Shown here one piece after another: positions 6,835 to 14,100 of a stretch of 14,327 nucleotides of DNA. Source of the DNA: Clostridia bacterium. Lineage in GTDB: Bacteria; Bacillota; Clostridia; Oscillospirales; QAKW01. Within the stretch, counting starts at the first letter, position 1; each line of letters starts with the position of its first letter. The notes beneath the pieces were generated by a model. The model made no database searches. It was not told where the DNA came from and worked only from the letters and a program-made list of their open reading frames with translations. The DNA lies in contig JAFSBD010000078.1 of assembly GCA_017442025.1 (NCBI GenBank), forward strand, positions 1 through 14,327, given 5' to 3'. The position numbers were made by a program, and so were the translations under genes.

Positions 6835-6863
6835 TTGCGTATTTCGAAAAGATGTGCTAAAAT
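6835..6863 (+). promoter_or_regulatory. Extended -10 promoter of the 6893 gene
   Basis: TTGCGT (6835-6840) and TAAAAT (6858-6863) have 17-bp spacing with TGC before the -10. The predicted start is near 6870, followed by AAAGGA 8 nt before the ATG. It diverges from the minus-strand promoter at 6768-6796, with 38 bp between the two -35 boxes. Confidence 0.75.
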
Positions 6864-6892
6864 AGGCTCATCAAAAGCAAAGGAATTTGATT

Positions 6893-7519
6893 ATGGATCA
6901 GGTTGCATTACGAAAAAAACTTGAGAATTTCTGGTACTATTATAAGTGGCATACCTTGGGCGGTTTGTTTCTGATCGCCACGGTGCTTGTTGCCATTCAT
7001 AGCTGCCGTATGCGGGTCAATCCCGATCTCTATCTCCTGTATATGCGGGATGAAACGCCGATCTCGGCGCAGACGGCCGAGCTGGAGGGCTGGCTTTCTG
7101 CCATGGTTGAGGATATCAATGAGGATGGGGAGAAGACCGCGCGCGTCATGAGTTATTCCCGCAGTAATATGTGGAACGGGGATGATTCTGCGGCGATGGT
7201 GGTGCAGGTCAATGCGGGGGATGCGGTGCTTTATCTGGTCTCCGAAACGACCTATAATACCCTTCACCAAAACGGCGTTTTGCAGGATCTTTCTGCGTTG
7301 GGCAAAAGCCCCTATTTGGAGGGGGATCGCTATAACATCTCCGATTCGGGCATCTTGAAAGAATTGGAATATTTTGAGAGCGATACCGACCGCCTTTACC
7401 TTTGCGTGCGCAAGGTGGCAGGCACCTCCTTTGAAAAAGATCCCCGCTATCTTGCCCAGGAAAAGCAGGCACAAAAGGTTTTAAAAACAATAATCAGCAA
7501 AGAAAAAAGTGAGTCGTAG
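6893..7519 (+). CDS. Single-pass membrane-anchored protein of unknown function
   Basis: This is a 208-residue protein I cannot name. A short, basic and aromatic N-terminus (KKLENFWYYYKWHT, 8-21) precedes one hydrophobic segment (about 22-37), so most of the protein (about 40-208) should be extracytoplasmic. The exterior part has the segment DAVLYLVSETTYNTLHQNGV (110-129), vaguely reminiscent of solute-binding folds. That is not enough for a call. The tail is Lys-rich. The start is ATG 6893 with AAAGGA (6879-6884) at 8 nt; a TTG at 6887 would be too close. It is a monocistronic unit with its own promoter. The last codons lie in the shared terminator hairpin, 2 nt from the convergent spoIIID stop. 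Confidence 0.85.
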   Translation: MDQVALRKKLENFWYYYKWHTLGGLFLIATVLVAIHSCRMRVNPDLYLLYMRDETPISAQTAELEGWLSAMVEDINEDGEKTARVMSYSRSNMWNGDDSAAMVVQVNAGDAVLYLVSETTYNTLHQNGVLQDLSALGKSPYLEGDRYNISDSGILKELEYFESDTDRLYLCVRKVAGTSFEKDPRYLAQEKQAQKVLKTIISKEKSES

Positions 7520-7531
7520 ACTCACTTTTTT
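7503..7531. terminator. Bidirectional terminator overlapping two convergent stop codons
   Basis: The stem AAAAAAGTGAGTC (7503-7515) with GACTCACTTTTTT (7519-7531) has a 3-nt loop and U-runs on both strands. The stop of the plus gene (7517-7519) and the stop of spoIIID (7522-7524) both lie inside it, so each gene's final codons form half of the hairpin. Confidence 0.92.
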
Positions 7532-7782
7532 GCTTTTAATTGTTCGTATTTATTGCGGGTGGCAATGCCGCCGCGGATATGGCGCTCTTTCAGGTTGTTT
7601 TCCAAAACCTCCTTAGCCTTTAGGTATAGCGCATAATCGATATTTCTCAATCGTTGGCTGACATCTTTATGTACGGTGGATTTGGAAATTTTAAAAACAG
7701 CCGCCGCTTGGCGGACCGTTGCTTTATGCTCATAGATATATTTGCCCAGTTGCTTTGCTCGCTCGTCGCATTCATAATACAA
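7522..7782 (-). CDS. spoIIID: Stage III sporulation transcriptional regulator SpoIIID
   Basis: SpoIIID is the DNA-binding switch regulator of the mother-cell line of sporulation. It represses and activates many sigma-E genes and affects sigma-K production. This copy has 86 residues. Its N-terminus (DERAKQLGKYIYEHKATVR) and the helix-turn-helix (TVRQAAAVFKISKSTVHKDV, 22-41) align with Bacillus SpoIIID. The basic C-terminal part includes ERHIRGGIATRNKYEQLKAK (66-85), the family's conserved RGG-AT-KY region. The start is a TTG at 7782, which matches the expected first residue; no in-frame ATG is nearby. A purine-rich AAAGGGCGGGG leader serves as ribosome-binding site. It is monocistronic, with an inverted repeat and a sigma-E-like promoter just upstream. 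Confidence 0.95.
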   Translation of the reverse strand: MYYECDERAKQLGKYIYEHKATVRQAAAVFKISKSTVHKDVSQRLRNIDYALYLKAKEVLENNLKERHIRGGIATRNKYEQLKAKK

Positions 7783-7786
7783 TGAT

Positions 7787-7831
7787 AACCCCGCCCTTTC
7801 TTGATAATAAATATGCGGAAAAGGCGGGGTT
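7787..7831 (-). repeat. 9-bp inverted repeat covering the spoIIID promoter and ribosome-binding region
   Basis: AACCCCGCC (7787-7795) and GGCGGGGTT (7823-7831) are separated by 27 nt. If transcribed whole on the minus strand, the inner arm holds part of the ribosome-binding site and would be paired. If transcription starts inside the repeat, from the sigma-E-like promoter, only the inner arm is in the mRNA. Confidence 0.75.
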
Positions 7832-7836
7832 TATTC
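7808..7836 (-). promoter_or_regulatory. Candidate sigma-E-type promoter of spoIIID
   Basis: On the minus strand GAATAAA (7830-7836) and CATATTTA (7808-7815) have a 14-bp spacer. This resembles the sigma-E pattern (ATA-type -35, CATA-type -10). Known spoIIID genes are under sigma-E, which supports it. The predicted start near 7802 gives a leader of about 20 nt with AAAGGGCGG. The match is partial. Confidence 0.4.
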
Positions 7837-7863
7837 TACTAATTTGCGCAAGAGGGGAGAAGA

Positions 7864-7894
7864 AAAAAGCGATCCGCAGCGCGGATCGCTTTTT
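7864..7894 (-). terminator. Terminator of the P-loop gene
   Basis: A 14-bp stem, AAAAAGCGATCCGC (7864-7877) with GCGGATCGCTTTTT (7881-7894), has an AGC loop. On the minus strand it is followed by a T-rich run. It lies 8 nt past the stop of the P-loop gene and separates it from the spoIIID promoter. Confidence 0.93.
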
Positions 7895-7902
7895 AAAATC
7901 AT

Positions 7903-8310
7903 TTACATGTACTTTTTGACCGACTCGGGTGCGGTTTCAACATCCGCAGATACCAGGCAGACCAGAGTTGCATTGTTGGCCTTGGTGAGATTCTCCATCT
8001 TCTCCAGAGCAATACCCAGCTCATCCAGGTTCTCGCCGACGATCTTCAGCAAAGAGTCAACATATACATTAGTAATATCATAATTTCCTGCAAACAGGCC
8101 GCTGATAAAGCCTTCCAGACCTTCGTTGGTGTCCACAGGATAGTTTGTAATATCGATCAGACGCGCTTTATGGGAAATATCCAGCTTCAGCTTGTCGCCA
8201 TACTCGATGCAAACAACGCTACCGGTAGCTTCAGCAACCGCTTTATTGACCATCTCGATCAAAGCCTTTGTTTTGCCGGTGCCCTTTTTTCCCAAAATAA
8301 CTTTTACCAT
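7903..8310 (-). CDS. Small P-loop NTPase-like protein of unknown function
   Basis: This 135-residue cytoplasmic protein has an N-terminal Walker A, GKKGTGKT (residues 7-14), directly after a short beta-strand. A likely Walker B strand, NVYVDS (81-86), has D85 in the right place. A short C-terminal strand, ATLVCLVSAD (114-123), could carry a sensor role. It is about as small as a P-loop domain can be and has no obvious lid, transmembrane or DNA-binding part. I do not recognise its family. The start is well set by AAAGGAG 6 nt before the ATG. It lies 57 nt after pgi and is probably read with it. The gap between them contains an unusual potential pseudoknot, and a strong terminator follows. Confidence 0.85.
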   Translation of the reverse strand: MVKVILGKKGTGKTKALIEMVNKAVAEATGSVVCIEYGDKLKLDISHKARLIDITNYPVDTNEGLEGFISGLFAGNYDITNVYVDSLLKIVGENLDELGIALEKMENLTKANNATLVCLVSADVETAPESVKKYM

Positions 8311-8326
8311 AACGGTCTCCTTTTCT

Positions 8327-8380
8327 CCGACATGAAAAATTTTTAAACAGCCCTTGGTTTATGTCGGTTAACCAAGTCTG
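8327..8380 (-). ncRNA. Candidate RNA pseudoknot between pgi and the P-loop gene
   Basis: On the minus strand CTTGGTT (8370-8376) pairs with AACCAAG (8353-8359) across a 10-nt loop; CAG/CTG pairs can extend it with an internal loop. The loop contains CCGACAT (8361-8367). This is perfectly complementary to ATGTCGG (8327-8333), just before the AAAAGGAG site of the next gene. Loop lengths of 2, 1 and 19 nt suit an H-type pseudoknot. The hairpin includes the pgi stop codon. Its function is unknown. Confidence 0.4.
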
Positions 8381-9702
8381 TTGATCTTCTTGTTGATTTC
8401 TTCGGTCTCTTGCTCGTAGCCGGGCTTACCCAACAGAGCAAACATATTCTTTTTATAGGCCTCAACGCCCGGCTGATTGAAGGGATTTACGCCCAGCAGG
8501 TAGCCGGAAATGGCGCAGGCTTTCTCAAAGAAGTATACCAGATAGCCGAAGTTATAGGCATCGTATGCGTCAAACTCCAGGATGAGGTTGGGGGTGCCGC
8601 CGTCGGTATGGGCAAGCACTGTCCCGAGGAATGCGCAATCGTTGACATACTGCACCGTCTTACCGGCCAGGAAGTTCAGCCCGTCAATGTCGCCGGCTTC
8701 TTCCTCGATGGTGATCTTGTGTTTGACGTTGTTACATTTTAAAACGGTCTCAAACATATTGCGGCTGCCGTCCTGAATGAACTGACCCAAAGAATGAAGG
8801 TCGGTGGAGAAGGTGGCAGAAGCGTTAAACAGGCCCTTATGATCTTTGCCTTCGCTTTCGCCGTAGAGCTGCTTCCACCATTCGGCGAAATAAACGCCGG
8901 AGGGTTCATAGGTGATCAGCATTTCGATCTCCTTGCCCTTGCGGAGCATCAGGGTGCGATCGATGGCGTAGTTATAACATTCGTTATCGGTAACCAGAGT
9001 GTCCATGCGGGCATCCGCCGCACCCTTCATGATGGCATCCAGATCGATGCCGGCAACGGCGATGGGCAATAGGCCAACAGCGGTAAGGACGGAGAAACGG
9101 CCGCCCACATCATCGGGGACAACAAAGGTTTCATAGCCTTTTTCGGTCGCCAACGCCTTGAGGGTGCCTCTGGCCTTATCGGTGGTAACAAAAATGTGGT
9201 CCTTCGCGGCGTCGCCGTATTTTTCTTCCGCCAGCTTCTTGAAGATGCGGAAGGCGATGGCAGGCTCGGTGGTGGTGCCGGACTTGGAAATGACGTTAAT
9301 GGAGAAATCCCGACCTTCGATGATAGACATCACTTCGCTCAGATAGCTGGAGCTGATGTTGTTGCCAACAAAATAAATATCGGGGGTATCTTTTTTGAGG
9401 TTGTTATAGAGGGGGGAGTTGATAAACTCGATTGCCGCCCGTGCGCCAAGATAACTGCCGCCGATACCGATGACCAGCAACACCTCGGAATTGCTCTGGA
9501 TTTTTTTTGCGGCTTCTTTGATGCGGGCATATTCCTCTTTATCATAGTTCAGGGGAAGATCCACCCAACCCACAAAGTCGTTGCCGGGGCCTTTTTTGCT
9601 ATGAAGCATATTGTGGACGACCTCCACATGGGGCTGGAGATATTCGCGCTCATGATCGCGAATATAACCGTTGAGATACTTACGATTGGTTTTAACAGAC
9701 AT
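8368..9702 (-). CDS. pgi: Glucose-6-phosphate isomerase
   Basis: Pgi, 444 residues, interconverts glucose 6-phosphate and fructose 6-phosphate in glycolysis and gluconeogenesis. It matches the short Firmicutes type (about 450 residues), with VGWVDLPLNYDKEE near 44-57 and IGIGGSYLGARAA (78-90). SGTTTEP (141-147) binds the sugar phosphate. PGI signature 1 is DDVGGRFSVLTAVG (197-210), YGESEGK (280-286) carries an expected catalytic Glu, and signature 2 is NPFNQPGVEAYKK (406-418). The open frame extends 15 codons upstream, but the start is ATG 9702. AGGAG lies about 10 nt before it, and the longer start lacks a ribosome-binding site and would begin inside the promoter. A clear promoter lies upstream. 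Confidence 0.97.
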   Translation of the reverse strand: MSVKTNRKYLNGYIRDHEREYLQPHVEVVHNMLHSKKGPGNDFVGWVDLPLNYDKEEYARIKEAAKKIQSNSEVLLVIGIGGSYLGARAAIEFINSPLYNNLKKDTPDIYFVGNNISSSYLSEVMSIIEGRDFSINVISKSGTTTEPAIAFRIFKKLAEEKYGDAAKDHIFVTTDKARGTLKALATEKGYETFVVPDDVGGRFSVLTAVGLLPIAVAGIDLDAIMKGAADARMDTLVTDNECYNYAIDRTLMLRKGKEIEMLITYEPSGVYFAEWWKQLYGESEGKDHKGLFNASATFSTDLHSLGQFIQDGSRNMFETVLKCNNVKHKITIEEEAGDIDGLNFLAGKTVQYVNDCAFLGTVLAHTDGGTPNLILEFDAYDAYNFGYLVYFFEKACAISGYLLGVNPFNQPGVEAYKKNMFALLGKPGYEQETEEINKKINRLG

Positions 9703-9737
9703 TGTTAATTTTCTCCTATAAATTACTTTACATGGAT

Positions 9738-9766
9738 ATAATACCATGATTGACGGATTTATTCAA
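9738..9766 (-). promoter_or_regulatory. Promoter of pgi
   Basis: On the minus strand TTGAAT (9761-9766) and TATTAT (9738-9743) have 17-bp spacing with an extended TGG before the -10. The -35 ends only 2 nt from the dacF-like stop codon (9769-9771), so pgi starts its own unit just behind that gene. Confidence 0.75.
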
Positions 9767-9768
9767 GT

Positions 9769-10905
9769 CTAAACTACGAAAAAATATTGAATTAAATGAA
9801 AAAATAAATGTCGAAAAGTAACCGATTTTATCTCCTTTTCGGCAATCAAATGAATGGATCCGATGGCTTTGCCGTCTAATGTGTAGTCGATAGTGCCGAG
9901 CTTTTGCCCCTGAACCACCGGCGCCATTACCGATTCCGGCAGGGTGATGGTATAGGTTACCTTGCTTTCGGAACCTTTGGGAACTAAAAAAGCGGGTGTT
10001 TCCGCCGGAATGGGGCAGACGCTGTCTTCCATTCCCTTGATCACCGTAACCGGCTGGATCTCGGCGGGGGATTGTTGGTAAATGTCGTATTGGGTGAATC
10101 CGAAATTCAGCAGGGCTTTGGCGTCGTTGAACCGCTGATCGGAGGTTTCTCCGCCCAAAACAACGGCGATCAGGGAAAGGCCGTCCCGGGAAGCGGTGGC
10201 CGAAAGACAATAGCCTGCATCGGCGGTAAATCCTGTTTTTAAGCCGGTGCAGCCGTTGTAATAGCGTACTAATTTATTGGTGTTAGAGAGGGCAAACGCA
10301 CCGTTTCGTACCGTATCCATCCAGATGGTCGTATAGTTGCGGATCGCTTCATGCTTCATCAGTTCACGGCTCATCAGGCCGATATCCCGGGCGGTGGTGT
10401 AGTGGTTTTCGGTATCCAAGCCGGTGCAACTGTTGAAATGAGTATTGGTCATTTTTAATTCAGTGGCGCGGGCGTTCATTTGCTCAATAAACGCTTCGGC
10501 ACTCCCTGAAATTGCTTCTGCCATTGCAACGCAACAATCATTTGCCGAAACAACAGAAATGCATTTTACCATCTCATCTACCGTCATGGTTTCGCCCTCT
10601 TTGAGGTAAACCTGACTGCCGCCCATACTTGCGGCATTGGTAGAAACGGATATAGGGGTATTCCAATCAAGCTTTCCTTCTTGGATGGCTTCCATGATCA
10701 AAAGTAAGGTCATTACCTTGGTGACCGAAGCGGGAGCGCGTTGCTCATCGGCGTTCTTTTCGAAGAGCACCGTTCCGGTTGCCTGATCCATCAAAAAGGC
10801 AGACGGAACCTCAATCTGCGGAGCGGCTTCCGCTCGGGCTGAAATACAAGATATTGTGGTCAAAAGCATTGTTATAATAATAAATGTACAAATTTTTCTT
10901 TTCAT
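9769..10905 (-). CDS. dacF: D-alanyl-D-alanine carboxypeptidase (DacF/PBP5-like)
   Basis: A 378-residue penicillin-binding protein of the S11 peptidase family, which removes the terminal D-Ala from peptidoglycan stem peptides outside the membrane. Residues 1-25 form a signal peptide (MKRKICTFIIITMLL...), with cleavage likely near AEA. The three catalytic motifs are present: SVTK (S60, K63), SAN (120-122) and KTG (223-225). The C-terminal beta-rich domain is followed by a short hydrophobic, aromatic tail (about 362-378) that could anchor it to the membrane. AAGGAGG with 7 nt spacing sets the ATG. The dacF name is by resemblance; dacA or dacB-type roles cannot be excluded. No clear terminator is seen after the stop. 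Confidence 0.92.
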   Translation of the reverse strand: MKRKICTFIIITMLLTTISCISARAEAAPQIEVPSAFLMDQATGTVLFEKNADEQRAPASVTKVMTLLLIMEAIQEGKLDWNTPISVSTNAASMGGSQVYLKEGETMTVDEMVKCISVVSANDCCVAMAEAISGSAEAFIEQMNARATELKMTNTHFNSCTGLDTENHYTTARDIGLMSRELMKHEAIRNYTTIWMDTVRNGAFALSNTNKLVRYYNGCTGLKTGFTADAGYCLSATASRDGLSLIAVVLGGETSDQRFNDAKALLNFGFTQYDIYQQSPAEIQPVTVIKGMEDSVCPIPAETPAFLVPKGSESKVTYTITLPESVMAPVVQGQKLGTIDYTLDGKAIGSIHLIAEKEIKSVTFRHLFFHLIQYFFVV

Positions 10906-10939
10906 GCGGTATCCTCCTTGTGTTTGCTATATATGCTTT

Positions 10940-10967
10940 AAAATAGGTAAAAAGACGAAATAATCAA
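10940..10967 (-). promoter_or_regulatory. Weak candidate promoter of the dacF-like gene
   Basis: On the minus strand TTGATT (10962-10967) and TATTTT (10940-10945) have 16-bp spacing, about 40 nt before the start. I saw no convincing sigma-F, sigma-G or sigma-E pattern in this region, although dacF in Bacillus is forespore-controlled. Confidence 0.3.
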
Positions 10968-10981
10968 CAAAATTTTTGCTC

Positions 10982-11109
10982 TATTTGCGCGCAACTGTAA
11001 ACATTTCATAAATATTCAACAAAGTGTTGTATTTTAAAAAAATAAAGTAGTGCCAAACGGAATATTTTTTTGTTATAATTGTACTGCTTATATATATTTA
11101 TATTTGCGC
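10982..11109. repeat. TATTTGCGC direct repeats and TTGCGCGCAA palindrome in the divergent intergenic region
   Basis: TATTTGCGC occurs at 10982-10990 and 11101-11109, flanking the beta-helix promoter. The first copy runs into a perfect 10-bp palindrome, TTGCGCGCAA (10985-10994). A short inverted repeat, CAACA-AAG-TGTTG, lies at 11017-11029. The rest of the 233-nt gap is AT-rich and without genes. Confidence 0.4.
11050..11079 (+). promoter_or_regulatory. Extended -10 promoter of the beta-helix protein gene
   Basis: GTGCCA (11050-11055) and a perfect TATAAT (11074-11079) have 18-bp spacing, with TGT giving an extended -10. The predicted start is near 11086, leaving a leader of about 53 nt that ends in AAGGAGTGAAGG before the ATG. 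Confidence 0.7.
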
Positions 11110-11138
11110 ACTTTTATTGTAAGGAGTGAAGGTTTACT

Positions 11139-14100
11139 ATGAAAATGATGAAGCGCGCGATATCCTTCATTGCTATGCTGGCAATGTTGGTATCCATGTT
11201 CTCCGTCTGCGTAATCCCCACCCTGGCTGCGGATACAACAAGCTATGAGTCTTTGTTGAATAGCGCCCTGGTTGTGGATCCGGATTGGAAGGACGCAAAA
11301 GTTGGTGATTCTGTTACCGTTGTCTATCAGGGCAATGCAATTACAGAATCCTTCGACAATACCATGCACTTTGCAACCTATGCCGCTGCTTGGGAATATG
11401 CCCAGAGCAAGGGGATTGCAAAGCCGGTCATTCTGCTGAATGCCGGTACCTATACCGAAACCATCGAGATCGCAGGTGCTGTTACCCTGCTGGGCTCTGA
11501 TTTCGGTGTGGACCCCAACGTCAAGAGCGCGGCCAAGGACGTTGCGTGGACATTGAATCCCGATCGTTCCTATACCGACGATTCTTTGGAAACCCTGATC
11601 AAGGGCAACATCGTCGTGCGGGTATCTGCCAGCAAATCGGATCTGACCTTCGATGGTCTTACCTTTGCGGACGGCGGTGCGGTGATCGACCATGAGCGTA
11701 ATGCAAATGCGGCCGAATTCACCCTGAAAAACTGTGTGTTCAGCAACTCCGGTAATGCAAAATCCGAATTCTACGGTCTGTATCTGCGTTCTCCTGAGCA
11801 TAAACGCACCCTGCGTTTGGAGAACCTCTATATCACCAATCAGAACTATGAGAAGGTTGCCAATGCCGACGGTTTCTATAATTCCCCCAACGTTGGCTTT
11901 ATCAGCCCCTTCTTTGTGGAACTGATTGCAGAGAATGTTGCATATATTGAGAATAAGGTTGGTTTCCTGGCAAGCACCTGGTTTGCGAAGGGCGACGCTC
12001 CTGTTATCGATATTAATAATTCCTGCTTCTATAACGCTGATGCTTCCACTCCCGTTGGCCATATTATCTCCATGGATAACGCCAGCGTGAATTTCGACTT
12101 TGGTTTCACCGCTAAAGAAGGGCAGCATTATAGCGACATCCAGGTCAGCAAAGATGCTGCTCAGCGTCCGGCCTCTACCTTGAAGGTGACCAATAGTGTT
12201 TTTTATAACGCTTCCGCTACCGAGAGTGTATATGATCCTACCGTTTTGGGCGGTGTGATCCATTATGAGTTTGTAAGCAGCAGTTCCGTTTTGAACCTGC
12301 AGAATAACTATTTCTATGCTCCCAACGGCACCAGCGTATTGGATAATGAGTATCTGATCAATGCTACCCAGACGGATCTGACCTCTGCGCAGGTGATCAA
12401 GAACAACCTGCTGTTCGGTCCTTATAAGGTTCCTACCCTTACCGGTTCCAGCGAAGGAACTTATATCGATATGACCGGCAACTATTTTGCCCGTATCGAC
12501 GGTTCGATTGTTAATACTCCTTCCTACATGAGCGAAGAAGATCATCGGCTGATCCGTGATTATATCTGGGTCAATTCCGAGATGACCATCGACAATGAGG
12601 GCTGGAATCTTACCGCCGGTAAGTGGCCTTTGGTTTGGGTCGATAATGATTACTATACGATTGATCTTTCGGTCTATACCGAAGGAGATGTAACTGCGGC
12701 TTGCCCGGTAACCTTTACCAGCAACAGTGCTACCGCATCGGTTCAACTGTATAAAAATGCAGTTTTGGATGCAGACGGCGTGCCCCTTTCTGTTACCGAC
12801 CCTGTAGATAAGATCGATGCCTCGATCCTTACCGACAATAAGTATGCAGTTACCACACTCTATCTGCAGGTAACTGATCCCACCTATCCTTCCTTTGCTC
12901 CTATTTATACAATCTCGGTTCAAAATTGCGGAGATGTCAACGACATGAAGAATTTCTCCGATGTATTCCCGGGATATCTGATGGTGCATCCCAATGCAGG
13001 AGAACTTTCTGCCGGCCAGATGATGCCTTACAGATGGCGTGATCAGGTCTATAAGTTCTATGTTGGCACTGATTTGTTTGAGACTGTCGAGAAGGCCATC
13101 GCCTATGGTTATAAGAAGGGTGATGAATGCCCGACCGTTTGCATTCCCGCCGGTGAGTATAAGAGCGAGTTGCTGATTCCCGGCTCTTGCACCATTTTGG
13201 GTGAGCAGCACGGTATCAACCCCAATGTGAAGCCCTATGATACGCTTACTCAGGCAAACTTTGATAGCTCTGCATGGACCCTGAATCCTAAGCGTTCGGA
13301 TGCTTCCAAGGAAACTACCTTCTATGCTCCCATCCGTGTGGTCAAAGCAGCCGATGATTATGTTATTACCATCGACGGTATTAAGATGGCGGAAGGTTGT
13401 TCCTATGTGGATGATTTCTCCCGTAATGGCGATAATATCACCATCCTGAAGAACATCTATGCCCGTAATGCGGGTGGCGGTACCGACCGTAACGGCGCAG
13501 ATAACATTGCGCTCTTCAACTTCAAAAAGCCCTTTGGTCAGGTTACCGACTATTGCTCCTTCTATCTCTATGATAGCCGCGTAGATATCTTGGATAGCTT
13601 CGACTGCTTTACTCCCTATTTTGAGAGATTTGTTGTAGACGGCTTGTTCTATGGTAACACCAAGAACGGTGCTTACTTCATCAACGGTATGCAGTCCCGC
13701 AACATCCCTGATCCCTACTATTCCATTACCAACTGCTATTGGTATAAGAATACCGAAAATAAATCATTCTATAGCTTCACCACCAATGATATCGGTGGTT
13801 CCCAGACTTCTAAGGAAAACATCATTTATAATATTGATGGAAATGTCTTCCATGATGGATTCCAGTCCGGTTACGGTTCCATGGAATTCTGGTGGACCGG
13901 AACCAACATGTCTGTGTATTTGACCAACAACACCCTGAAGGGTCCCGATGCCGGTGGCTTTATTGCGCAGACCGCTGGCGGTGTTCGCTATAAGGGCACC
14001 AGCGGCGATGAAAACTGCAGCGATATGCTGATCATGAAGGGTAACCGCTTTATTACCAACCATAAGGTTCCGATGACCAACGGTGTTGGTGTTGGTACTA

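Noticed and set aside
8353..8376. pgi hairpin as a normal intrinsic terminator
   Set aside because: The 7-bp stem is followed by GGCTG and a mixed A/T stretch rather than a direct U-run, and the loop complementarity points to a different structure. Termination here is possible but not well supported.
8410..9708. Several plus-strand open frames opposite pgi
   Set aside because: All are shadows of pgi. They lack ribosome-binding sites and yield low-complexity Val/Gly-rich or Ser-rich translations.
9703..9747. A 15-residue N-terminal extension of Pgi
   Set aside because: It would start within the pgi promoter -10 region, has no ribosome-binding site and is absent from the usual Firmicutes Pgi start.
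11088..13211. A 707-codon open frame on the minus strand opposite the beta-helix gene
   Set aside because: It is in register with the plus-strand gene, which has a signal peptide, promoter, ribosome-binding site and internal homology. The reverse frame again results from avoidance of TTA, CTA and TCA codons.
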